Of a DNA stretch of 10,283 bases, positions 1 through 6,711 are shown piece by piece (within the stretch, counting starts at the first letter, position 1; the number at the start of each line of letters is the position of its first letter). The stretch comes from Chloroflexi bacterium RBG_16_56_11. GTDB taxonomy: Bacteria; Chloroflexota; Dehalococcoidia; Dehalococcoidales; RBG-16-60-22. Both the position numbers and the translations under genes were made by a program. The notes beneath the pieces were generated by a model, which saw only the letters and a list, made by a program, of their open reading frames with translations, was not told the DNA's origin and searched no databases. The stretch lies in contig MGNQ01000046.1 of NCBI GenBank assembly GCA_001796865.1, forward strand, positions 32,091 through 42,373, in the 5' to 3' direction.

Positions 1-433
1 CCATCCTCCGCTCCATGATGGCCAGGTCGGAAAAAACCAGCTCCATGTTGAGCGTGTTGATATCGCGGAGGACGTCTACGTTGCCCTGGGGATGGGGAAC
101 GCCCGCGTCGTTGAAGGAGCGGATGACGCAGATGAGCGTATCGACCGCTCCCAGGCGATTAAGCAGCTCCCCGGCGATACCTTTCTCCTGGGCGAGAGAC
201 TTTACGGATGCCCCGACGTCGATATACCTCGCCTCGACGGGCGTGACCTTGCCCGGGTGAAGCAGCCCGGCCAGTACCTTGAGTCGTGGCTCCGGCACCT
301 TGGCCACGCCGATATGCGAAGAAAGTCCGTCCCTGGCCCGGGTAGTCGTCTCGACTTTGCCGCCGGTCAGGGCGTTGAAGACGGTCGTCTTGCCGCTTTG
401 AGGTAGCCCGATAATGCCTATTTCGATACTCAT
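1..433 (-). CDS. ychF: YchF/Obg-like P-loop NTPase, DUF933 family (3' part outside window)
   Basis: Cytosolic translation-factor NTPase of the Obg/YchF group; family members bind ATP or GTP and associate with ribosomes. Reading the minus strand from the ATG at 433-431 gives 144 complete codons before the left edge; family members are usually about 360 residues, so G3, the coiled-coil insert and the C-terminal TGS-like/DUF933 domain lie outside. Visible: an N-terminal beta strand leading into the P-loop GLPQSGKT (residues 9-16) followed by TVFNALTGG, then the family-typical HIGVAKVPEPRL segment and a late HPQGNVDVLRDINTLN stretch matching the YchF region that in E. coli precedes the helical insert. 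The P-loop reads QSGKT rather than the usual NVGKS. No good Shine-Dalgarno precedes the ATG, but a strong sigma70-like promoter lies just upstream, implying a leader of only about a dozen bases. Divergent from the lipoprotein gene. Family assignment is firm; the exact subfamily is less so. Confidence 0.88.
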   Translation of the reverse strand, partial: MSIEIGIIGLPQSGKTTVFNALTGGKVETTTRARDGLSSHIGVAKVPEPRLKVLAGLLHPGKVTPVEARYIDVGASVKSLAQEKGIAGELLNRLGAVDTLICVIRSFNDAGVPHPQGNVDVLRDINTLNMELVFSDLAIMERRM

Positions 434-452
434 GTTCGCTGCGCCCGCTGCG

Positions 453-482
453 ATTATTCGCTTATAAAAGCGCTTTTGTCAA
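453..482 (-). promoter_or_regulatory. sigma70-type promoter of the YchF gene with a palindrome in its spacer
   Basis: On the minus strand a perfect -35 TTGACA (482-477) and a -10 AATAAT (458-453, 5 of 6 matches) are separated by 18 bp. The expected transcription start is near 446, leaving about 13 bases before the ATG. The spacer contains the perfect 12-bp palindrome AAAAGCGCTTTT (466-477), which also overlaps the last base of the -35 box and could be an operator. The promoter call is from consensus match and placement only. Confidence 0.6.
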
Positions 483-674
483 CCCACGCGGGTAAACATA
501 TATCCGGCCGCAGCACGGACAGGTAAAAAAGATCGGTACTTTTCCGGTTTCTTTCACCTAAATGTCATAAATATGTAATTTTTACGTTTGGCATTTTATT
601 ACTATGTCATACCGGATTTATTAAAATTTATAGAGTTACCTGTGCGATAGAAGCGAACAATCCGCTGTGAACTC

Positions 675-680
675 AGGGGG
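675..680 (+). promoter_or_regulatory. ribosome binding site deciding the lipoprotein start
   Basis: AGGGGG ends 4 bases before the ATG at 685. An in-frame GTG at 667 would put this purine run inside the coding region and add six residues in front of the positively charged MKK start of the signal peptide. Both points favour 685 as the true start. Confidence 0.65.
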
Positions 681-684
681 TAAA

Positions 685-1914
685 ATGAAGAAAACCGGCT
701 ACAGCATGTTTTATCACCTGACGCTAATAGTTGTTATGATTATACTGGCGGCCCTTACCGCCTGCTCCGGAAACAAGACCACGACGTCCACGCCTACTTC
801 TACGCTGACGTCGACACCGACGCCCACGTCTTCTCCCGCCATCACGATTACTTCACCGACCGGTAACGTCGTCCCGCAGATAGGAAACGTTACCATCTCC
901 GTCCAGGTATCGGACTTTACCTTCGCGGATAACCTCGGGAAAGCCAACGCCCCCGGCGAGGGGCATATCCACTACTTCATGGATGTCGATGCCCCCACTA
1001 CCCCCGGCAGGCCGGCCGTGACGGAGCCAGGCACCTACGCCGCTACTTCGGCTACTTCCTATACCTGGAATAATGTCGGGGGAGGCACCCACCGGTTTTC
1101 CGTGGAGCTGGTGAACAACGACCATTCTCCCCTCGTCCCGCCTGTCGTGGCAACCATCAGCCTCACCGTCCTCCCCGAAATAGGCCCTCCCAGCCTGATT
1201 ATTACCGTCCCCAGGAATGGCGCAACTCTTGCTGGCGGTAGTGTTCTGGTGTCCGTGCAGGTCAGCAATTTCAATCTCGTGGAGAAACTGGGCAGCGAAA
1301 ACGCCCCGCGCGAGGGACATATCCATTACTTCATCGATGTGCCACCGCCGACCGACCCGACCAAGCCGGCCGTGTCTGCCCCGGGCAGCTACGCCGCGAC
1401 TGCTGATACCTCTTACACCTGGTCGAATGTGACCGTCGGTTCTCATAGTTTTGCCGCGGAGCTGGTGAATAATAACCATACTCCTCTTGACCCGCCGGTC
1501 ACCGCCAGCGTTTTAGTAACTGTGGCAGCAACGACGCCGACGTCGACACCCACGCCTCCGCCGACGACCACTTCACCACCGCCGACGACAACCACGCCGC
1601 CCGCTCCTCCGCCGACCACCGGTCAGTCCGTCACGCTGGACCTGGTAACCAGGAACTTCGCCTTCGATAAACCCTCCCTGACCGTCCCCGCCGGCGCCCG
1701 CGTTATCATCAATTTCGATAATCAGGACGGCGGTATTCCGCATAACTTCGCCCTGTACACCAGCTCCAGCGCGTCTTCGTCGATATTTATCGGGCAGATA
1801 ATCTCCGGGTCCAACAGGATTATCTATGAGTTCACTGCCCCGGCTACTCCGGGGAATTACTTCTTCCGGTGTGATGTGCACCCGAGCATGAACGGGACTT
1901 TCATCGTGCAATAA
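685..1914 (+). CDS. Secreted lipoprotein: two tandem GHIHYF-type domains plus amicyanin-like cupredoxin
   Basis: A 409-residue exported protein. Residues 1-27 form a lipoprotein signal peptide (MKK, hydrophobic core, lipobox LTAC with Cys27). A Thr/Pro/Ser linker follows, then two copies of a roughly 110-residue beta-rich domain (about 52-163 and 169-282), each with a GHIHYF motif (H94/H96 and H212/H214) and a later NN-x-H-x-PL motif; over a 67-residue core I count 45 identities. A second Thr/Pro linker leads to a cupredoxin domain (about 313-409) with a full type 1 copper set: H353 in PHNF, then C396, H399 and M402 (Cys-X2-His-X2-Met, the amicyanin spacing). It probably binds copper outside the membrane and passes electrons or stores/senses copper; partner unknown. 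The duplicated domains resemble the DUF4399-like GHxH group, not confirmed. An in-frame GTG at 667 is an alternative start. No strong promoter is visible; TAAAAT at 622-627 with a poor -35 (TTACTA, 599-604) is the best candidate. Confidence 0.85.
   Translation: MKKTGYSMFYHLTLIVVMIILAALTACSGNKTTTSTPTSTLTSTPTPTSSPAITITSPTGNVVPQIGNVTISVQVSDFTFADNLGKANAPGEGHIHYFMDVDAPTTPGRPAVTEPGTYAATSATSYTWNNVGGGTHRFSVELVNNDHSPLVPPVVATISLTVLPEIGPPSLIITVPRNGATLAGGSVLVSVQVSNFNLVEKLGSENAPREGHIHYFIDVPPPTDPTKPAVSAPGSYAATADTSYTWSNVTVGSHSFAAELVNNNHTPLDPPVTASVLVTVAATTPTSTPTPPPTTTSPPPTTTTPPAPPPTTGQSVTLDLVTRNFAFDKPSLTVPAGARVIINFDNQDGGIPHNFALYTSSSASSSIFIGQIISGSNRIIYEFTAPATPGNYFFRCDVHPSMNGTFIVQ
787..840 (+). repeat. Low-complexity Thr/Pro/Ser linker, first copy
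   Basis: ACG/CCG/TCC-rich codons encode a Thr/Ser/Pro spacer between the lipidated Cys and the first domain. It contains a 23-base stretch (802-824) matching 21 of 23 bases in the second linker (1534-1556). Typical of flexible tethers holding a domain away from the membrane. Confidence 0.6.
1531..1620 (+). repeat. Low-complexity Thr/Pro linker, second copy
   Basis: A run of Thr and Pro codons (PPTTTSPP-like units) joining the second GHIHYF domain to the cupredoxin. At the DNA level it re-uses the ACGCYGACGTCGACACC core found in the first linker, so the linkers are related by duplication or recombination. Confidence 0.6.
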
Positions 1915-1953
1915 GAGCGGTTCATCAATGAATGTAACGGCGATAAAAAATGA

Positions 1954-1992
1954 GGCCGGTACGGGCATCCCCGGCCCCGTCATGCCCTTTCT
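1954..1992 (+). terminator. possible rho-independent terminator after the lipoprotein gene
   Basis: GGGCAT (1963-1968) can pair with ATGCCC (1982-1987), followed by TTTCTCTCT. An alternative, mutually exclusive stem is GGCCGG (1954-1959) with CCGGCC (1971-1976). Loops are 13 and 11 bases and the T tract is interrupted, so this is only a moderate candidate. Confidence 0.35.
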
Positions 1993-2002
1993 CTCTGATT
2001 AT

Positions 2003-2011
2003 TGATATAAT
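2003..2011 (+). promoter_or_regulatory. extended -10 promoter for recG
   Basis: TGATATAAT is a perfect TATAAT (2006-2011) preceded by the TGn extension. The -35 region at 17 bp (TGCCCT) is poor, as is common in extended -10 promoters. The start would fall near 2018, about 14 bases before the recG ATG. Confidence 0.5.
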
Positions 2012-2031
2012 AGTGCCGGGATACTCTGCTG

Positions 2032-4473
2032 ATGGACGCCGTTTCTTTGCGTAAAATCCTCGACCTCGAAAAGAGGCGGGGCTATGGCGATACTGCGGTA
2101 ATTGGAGGCCTGGATAGGTTCCTCGCCGGCTGGGTGTCTCAGGCCGCCGGTTTAATCTCCAAACGGTCGCTATTGGCGCGTTTCCGCAAGTTATTCGACG
2201 TGAGCTATGCTGCCATGCCCGGCGAAAAACGGCGGGATTGGCTCGAAAGCGCCATCTCTCTTCTCGATGAAATTGAAGCTAAAAATGGGAACGTCCCTGG
2301 CCAGGCTGTCCTACCTGCACCCGGAAAACCGCCTCGGAAGAGGGTGAACAGACCGGTTCCCCCTGCCGGTGACTCTCTCGACGCCCCGGTGACTGCCGTC
2401 AGGGGCATCAGCACCGTCCTGGCAACGAAGTTCGGCCGCCTGGGGGTGAAGACGGTGCGCGACCTCCTCTATTTCTTTCCCCGCCGTCACCTCGACTACA
2501 GTCATCTGAAGTTCATCTCGCAGCTTACCGAGGGAGAAGAGCAGACCATCGTTGCCAACGTCTGGCAGGCCCGTGAGACGAGGCCGGGCGGCCGTCGCAG
2601 CGCCGAGGCCATCGTCGGTGACGAGACCGGCAATATTCGGGCTATCTGGTTCAACCAGCCCTACCTCGTGAAAACTCTGGCCACCAATTCCCGTGTCATG
2701 CTCTCCGGCCGCGTATCGCTTTTCCGCGGCCAGCACGTCTTCCAGTCGCCGGATTGGGAACTCGTGGAAGGACAGGACCTGGTACACACCGCCCGCCTCG
2801 TGCCGGTTTACCCGTTGACACAGGGACTGCGACCGCGGCAGGTCAGGCGGCTGATGAAGGACTTCATCGATACCTGGGCGGGACGGCTGGCGGACTTTCT
2901 TCCGGGGGACCTGCGACAGCGGTTGGATTTGCTGGAGTTGCCCGCGGCAATAAGGCAAGCCCACTACCCGGAAAATGAAACGGCCCGGGACAGGGCCAGG
3001 GTACGGCTGGCCTTCGATGAGCTTTTTTTACTCCAGCTCGGCGTAATGGGAAGGAAGCGCGCCTGGCAGGAGACCCGGCCAGGCAGCCCTTTCGCCATCA
3101 ACCGGCCGTTGCCCCGGCGTTTCCTGGATTCGCTGCCGTTCTCCCTGACCGCCTCCCAGGAAAAAGTCGTGCGGGAGATTATGGCCGACCTCGCCCTGTC
3201 CCGGCCGATGTCGCGTCTCCTCCAGGGTGAAGTGGGCAGTGGCAAAACGGTCGTCGCCACGGCGGCACTGCTGGCGGCAGTCGCCAGCGGCTTCCAGGCG
3301 GCCTTTATGGCGCCCACGGAAATCCTGGCCGAGCAGCATTTCGCCACCATTTGCCAGCTTCTCGCGAAAATGGGGGAAGTGAGCGGGGAGGGAAATCTGC
3401 GGAGCTTTACCGGGCTTACCGAGCTTTCGTTGCAGGTTGCGCTGCTTATCGGCGATATCCGGCAGGCCGGGAAAAAACAGCTCCAGAAGGCGATTTCTGA
3501 AGGCGAAGTCGATATCGTCATCGGCACTCATGCCCTCGTCCAGAAGGACGTCGGGTTTTCCCGCCTGGGACTGGTCGTGGTCGATGAGCAGCACCGCTTC
3601 GGTGTCGAGCAGCGCGGGGCTTTACGCGAAAAGGGATTCAACCCCCACATGCTGGTCATGACGGCGACGCCTATCCCGCGTACTCTGGCGCTGACGCTCT
3701 ACGGCGACCTCGACCTCTCCGTTATCACCGAGCTGCCTCCGGGCCGCCAGGCCGTGAAAACGAAGTGGCTCCGGCCGGATCAGCGCCAGAGCGCCTACGC
3801 CTTTGTGCGGAAACAGGTCAAGGCGGGACGCCAGGCTTTTGTCCTCTGTCCCCTCATCGAGGAGTCGGATGCCGTGGTCGCTCAAGCGGCGGTCGCCGAA
3901 TACGAGCGGCTCTCCCGCGAGGTCTTCCCGGACCTGCGTCTGGGCATTCTCCATGGCCGGCTTTCGTCCAGGGACAAAGACGGGGCTATGGCGAAGTTCC
4001 GTGCCGGCGAGCTCGATATCCTGGTCTCGACCCCGGTCATCGAGGTCGGCATCGATATCCCCAACGCCACCGTCATGCTCATCGAGAGCGCCGACCGCTT
4101 CGGGCTTTCGCAGTTGCACCAGTTCCGCGGCCGTGTAGGACGGGGTAAAGAGCAGAGCTATTGTATGTTGCTGGCCGAGAATCCTTCGGAGATAGGCCGC
4201 CAGCGGCTTGACATAATCGAGAACGTCCAGGATGGTTTTAAGCTGGCCGAGGAAGACCTCAAGATGAGGGGCCCGGGCGAGTTCTTCGGCACCCGCCAGA
4301 GCGGCCTCCCCGACCTGCGTATGGCCCGTATTTCCGACGTCGCCATACTGGAACTGGCCCGCCGCGAGGCCATTAAGCTCTTTGAGTCCGACCCGGGTCT
4401 TCGAAAAGCTGAGCACCGGCCCCTGGCAGCGGAGATGGCGCGTGTCTGGACCGGTGCCGGAGAATGGAGCTGA
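2032..4473 (+). CDS. recG: ATP-dependent DNA helicase RecG
   Basis: Superfamily 2 double-strand DNA translocase that remodels stalled replication forks and Holliday junctions. The 813-residue product is longer than E. coli RecG (about 690) because of an N-terminal extension of roughly 110 residues, as in Thermotoga-type and Dehalococcoidia RecG. In order: extension (1-~115); wedge/OB-fold domain starting at a helix-hairpin-like PVTAVRGISTVLATKFGRLG and including YFFPRRHLDY; helicase domain 1 with Walker A GEVGSGKT (399-406), DEQH box (518-521) and the TAT motif in MTATPIPRTLA; helicase domain 2 with the motif VI QFRGRVGRG (697-705), then the RecG C-terminal part with GPGEFFGTRQSGLPDLR. All catalytic motifs are intact. 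The start at 2032 follows an extended -10 promoter closely and has no clear Shine-Dalgarno. The stop is 12 bases before the next gene, suggesting cotranscription with it. Confidence 0.97.
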   Translation: MDAVSLRKILDLEKRRGYGDTAVIGGLDRFLAGWVSQAAGLISKRSLLARFRKLFDVSYAAMPGEKRRDWLESAISLLDEIEAKNGNVPGQAVLPAPGKPPRKRVNRPVPPAGDSLDAPVTAVRGISTVLATKFGRLGVKTVRDLLYFFPRRHLDYSHLKFISQLTEGEEQTIVANVWQARETRPGGRRSAEAIVGDETGNIRAIWFNQPYLVKTLATNSRVMLSGRVSLFRGQHVFQSPDWELVEGQDLVHTARLVPVYPLTQGLRPRQVRRLMKDFIDTWAGRLADFLPGDLRQRLDLLELPAAIRQAHYPENETARDRARVRLAFDELFLLQLGVMGRKRAWQETRPGSPFAINRPLPRRFLDSLPFSLTASQEKVVREIMADLALSRPMSRLLQGEVGSGKTVVATAALLAAVASGFQAAFMAPTEILAEQHFATICQLLAKMGEVSGEGNLRSFTGLTELSLQVALLIGDIRQAGKKQLQKAISEGEVDIVIGTHALVQKDVGFSRLGLVVVDEQHRFGVEQRGALREKGFNPHMLVMTATPIPRTLALTLYGDLDLSVITELPPGRQAVKTKWLRPDQRQSAYAFVRKQVKAGRQAFVLCPLIEESDAVVAQAAVAEYERLSREVFPDLRLGILHGRLSSRDKDGAMAKFRAGELDILVSTPVIEVGIDIPNATVMLIESADRFGLSQLHQFRGRVGRGKEQSYCMLLAENPSEIGRQRLDIIENVQDGFKLAEEDLKMRGPGEFFGTRQSGLPDLRMARISDVAILELARREAIKLFESDPGLRKAEHRPLAAEMARVWTGAGEWS

Positions 4474-4485
4474 TGGCAGTGGGTC

Positions 4486-5631
4486 ATGATTAAGAGAATC
4501 GTTTTGTTAACGGTCCTGGGTATTCTGGTCGTCGCCATATTGCTGATATGGTGGAATTTCCGGGCGGGCCGGACGCCGGCGCTTCCTACCGTCCCGCCGA
4601 CTACCTCGACACAGACCGCACCGTCGGCGACGCAAACGCCCGCGGGTGGTCCTCTGGCGGTGGCCCTGGCGACTCGTTTGGAGGTGCCCTGGGCCCTCGA
4701 TTTTCTCCCCGGCGGCGCCATCATTTTCACCGAGCGGCCCGGGCGTGTCAGGCTGATTGACGCCGGACGCAGGCTTTTACCTGAGCCTTTGCTCGTTGTC
4801 CGCGACGTGGCCGCCACGGGCGAGGGAGGTCTTCTTGGTATTGCCGTTCACCCTGATTTTTCCCGCAATAATCTTGTCTATCTTTACTATACGTATCAGG
4901 ATGGCGGCAGTCTCTTTAACCGCGTGGCGCGGTACATCTGGCGGGGTAGCTCTCTGGTAAATGACCGGGTCATCATCGATGGTATTCCGGCTGGTAGCGT
5001 TCACGACGGCGGCCGGATAAAGTTCGGGCCGGACGGGTATCTTTATATCACCTGCGGCGATGCCGGCAACGCGGCGGCGGCCCAGGATATCTCCGCCCTC
5101 AACGGTAAAATCCTCCGCCTGGAAGACGACGGCGGCGTGCCGGCGGACAATCCCTTCCCCGGCTCGCCGGTCTACTCTTACGGGCACCGTAATCCGGAGG
5201 GCCTGGCCTGGGACGACCGGGGCCGACTCTGGGCCACGGAGCACGGCTCCAGCGCCACTGATGAGTTGAACCTGGTGGAGTCCGGTAAGAACTACGGCTG
5301 GCCGGTCATCCGCGGCGATGAGACGGCCGCCGGCATGGTCACTCCGGTCATCAACAGCGGCGCGGAGACCTGGGCGCCTTCCGGGGCGGCCTACTTCAAC
5401 GGCAGTATCTTTTTTACCGGCCTGCGCGGCCAGAGCCTTTTCGAGGTGCCGGTTGGTGGCGCGGGGGTTACCTTAAAACGTCACTTCGACCGCGACTTCG
5501 GCCGCTTGCGCGAGGTGGTGATCGGGCCGGACGGATTTTTCTACCTGCTGACCAGCAACCGCGACGGCCGGGGATTACCGGTGGATGAGGACGACCAGGT
5601 TATCCGCCTCGACCCCGCCCGGCTTGATTAA
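4486..5631 (+). CDS. Membrane-anchored PQQ-dependent sugar (glucose/sorbosone) dehydrogenase family protein
   Basis: A 381-residue exported beta-propeller of the GSDH family (soluble glucose dehydrogenase / aldose sugar dehydrogenase / YliI type), which in studied members oxidises sugars with PQQ outside the cytoplasm. Residues 1-~25 (MIKR, then a long hydrophobic segment) form a signal anchor without a lipobox Cys; a Thr/Pro linker reaches to about residue 55. The propeller follows with family signatures: VPWALDFLPGG, GEGGLLGIAVHPDF, VHDGGRIKFGPDGYLY (His173 matches the position of the catalytic His of soluble glucose dehydrogenase), NGKILRL, YGHRNPEGLAWD, EHG, KNYGWP and RLREVVIGPDG. No internal damage. 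It starts 12 bases after recG and has only a weak ribosome binding site, so it is probably translated from a recG transcript. Substrate and use of PQQ are not determined by the sequence; no PQQ biosynthesis genes are in the window. Confidence 0.88.
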   Translation: MIKRIVLLTVLGILVVAILLIWWNFRAGRTPALPTVPPTTSTQTAPSATQTPAGGPLAVALATRLEVPWALDFLPGGAIIFTERPGRVRLIDAGRRLLPEPLLVVRDVAATGEGGLLGIAVHPDFSRNNLVYLYYTYQDGGSLFNRVARYIWRGSSLVNDRVIIDGIPAGSVHDGGRIKFGPDGYLYITCGDAGNAAAAQDISALNGKILRLEDDGGVPADNPFPGSPVYSYGHRNPEGLAWDDRGRLWATEHGSSATDELNLVESGKNYGWPVIRGDETAAGMVTPVINSGAETWAPSGAAYFNGSIFFTGLRGQSLFEVPVGGAGVTLKRHFDRDFGRLREVVIGPDGFFYLLTSNRDGRGLPVDEDDQVIRLDPARLD

Positions 5632-5675
5632 CCTATCCTCCCATTTTTTGATATTTATGATTTCATTATGATAAA

Positions 5676-5704
5676 TTAATACGGTTTTAATACTTCTAAA
5701 ATAC
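5676..5704 (+). repeat. three phased 7-mer direct repeats, likely activator site
   Basis: TTAATAC (5676-5682), TTAATAC (5687-5693) and AAAATAC (5698-5704) recur at exactly 11 bp, with 4-bp spacers. They end 5 bases before an extended -10 element and cover where the -35 box would be. This layout resembles binding sites of OmpR/PhoB-family response regulators at activated promoters; the regulator is unknown. Confidence 0.45.
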
Positions 5705-5709
5705 GTCTA

Positions 5710-5718
5710 TGTTATACT
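5710..5718 (+). promoter_or_regulatory. extended -10 promoter of the lipid kinase gene
   Basis: TGTTATACT gives TATACT (5 of 6 matches to TATAAT) with the TGn extension. The 17-bp position upstream (ATACTT) is a poor -35, consistent with activator dependence on the repeats at 5676-5704. The start would be near 5725, about 42 bases before the TTG start codon. Confidence 0.5.
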
Positions 5719-5766
5719 GGTGACAAATAATCAGAACGTTAACAACGCTTTAAAGTCGAGTGTATT

Positions 5767-6678
5767 TTGAGTTCTTACGCCAGGGTGATCGTTAATCCGG
5801 CCGCCGGTGCCGGCCGGACCGGGCGCAACTGGCCCCGCATTATGAGTCTCTTCCGGCGGCACGGGCTGCGCTTCGAGCATGCTATTACCGAGGCCCCCGG
5901 CCACGCCACCGAGCTGGCCAAAGAGGCCGCCCGCCGGGGATACGAGACGGTGGTGTCTGTCGGCGGGGACGGTACGGTCAATGAGATTGTCAACGGCCTC
6001 CACACCGCCGGCGATTCCCGGGATACCAGGCTCGGTATTATCAGCACCGGGACGGGCAGCGACTATATCCGGACTCTGGGCATACCTCGCCGCTGCGAGG
6101 AAGCCTGCCGCCGTCTTATCGCTGCGAAGCACCGTGCCGTGGACCTGGGCGTCGCCGAGTATAGCGTGGATGGTCACCGGGAAGTGAGGCTCTTCGTTAA
6201 TTTCGCCGGCATGGGTTTCGACGCGGAAATCGTCCGGCGTACCACTCAGCAGTTCAAGTCGCTCGGGGGCCTGCCTGCCTACCTCTGCGGCGTTCTCGCC
6301 ACGGTCGTGGCTTATAAGAATAAGAGCATCCGGTTAACCCTCGATGGGGAAACGATGGATAAAAAGGTCTGTACCGTTATCATGAATATCGGGCGCTATG
6401 GTGGTGGTGGCATGAAGACCGCCCCCGGCGCCATTGTGGATGACGGCATGTTCGATGTCCTGGTAATCGGTGACGTGAGCAAGCCCGACCTTTTACGTTC
6501 TCTGCCGCGGATATACCGGGGCACGCATCTTTCCCATCCCAAGGTGACCCTGAAAAAAGCTAAAGAAATCGAGATTGATTCCGGACAACCTGTACGCCTC
6601 CAGGCTGACGGCGAACTGCTGGGTCGTGTACCGGCCCGGTTCCATATTCTACCGTCAGCCTTGAATGTTATTGTCTAG
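5767..6678 (+). CDS. Diacylglycerol/lipid kinase family protein (DgkB/YegS/BmrU type)
   Basis: A 303-residue cytosolic or membrane-associated kinase that phosphorylates a lipid alcohol such as diacylglycerol, or a related lipid, with ATP. The N-terminal domain opens with VIVNPAAGAG (residues 7-16) and carries the nucleotide-binding GGDGT (66-70) followed by VNEIVNGL, and a GTGSD motif (95-99) where many relatives have GTGND. The C-terminal beta-sandwich has NFAGMGFDAEIV, VDDGMFDVLVIGDV and a final ADGE signature. Length matches the family (about 290-310). The start codon is TTG: an in-frame stop at 5740-5742 leaves no ATG or GTG upstream, and the next Met is beyond the NPAAG motif. The ribosome binding site is weak (GAG at 5758-5760). 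An extended -10 promoter with phased repeats lies upstream, and a small membrane-protein gene follows after 33 bases, probably in the same operon. Substrate cannot be told from sequence. Confidence 0.92.
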   Translation: MSSYARVIVNPAAGAGRTGRNWPRIMSLFRRHGLRFEHAITEAPGHATELAKEAARRGYETVVSVGGDGTVNEIVNGLHTAGDSRDTRLGIISTGTGSDYIRTLGIPRRCEEACRRLIAAKHRAVDLGVAEYSVDGHREVRLFVNFAGMGFDAEIVRRTTQQFKSLGGLPAYLCGVLATVVAYKNKSIRLTLDGETMDKKVCTVIMNIGRYGGGGMKTAPGAIVDDGMFDVLVIGDVSKPDLLRSLPRIYRGTHLSHPKVTLKKAKEIEIDSGQPVRLQADGELLGRVPARFHILPSALNVIV

Positions 6679-6711
6679 AGTCATAGTTGAGAAACGCGGG
6701 GTAGCTGAAGT

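Noticed and set aside
15..406. Plus-strand open frames of 81 and 104 codons
   Set aside because: They are antisense to the YchF P-loop domain, which is well supported on the minus strand.
588..593. TTGGCA as a -35 box for the lipoprotein gene
   Set aside because: No reasonable -10 lies 16-18 bp downstream (ACCGGA at 17 bp).
853..1479. Minus-strand open frame of 208 codons across the lipoprotein gene
   Set aside because: It is opposite a gene with a clear signal peptide, duplicated domains and copper ligands; its composition (Arg/Gly/His-rich) shows no domain and it is a shadow of GC-rich coding DNA.
3622..4416. Minus-strand open frame of 264 codons inside recG
   Set aside because: It lies fully opposite conserved RecG helicase motifs; no recognisable motif of its own.
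5632..5675. Terminator after the sugar dehydrogenase gene
   Set aside because: There is a run of six Ts at 5644-5649, but no stem of useful length precedes it.
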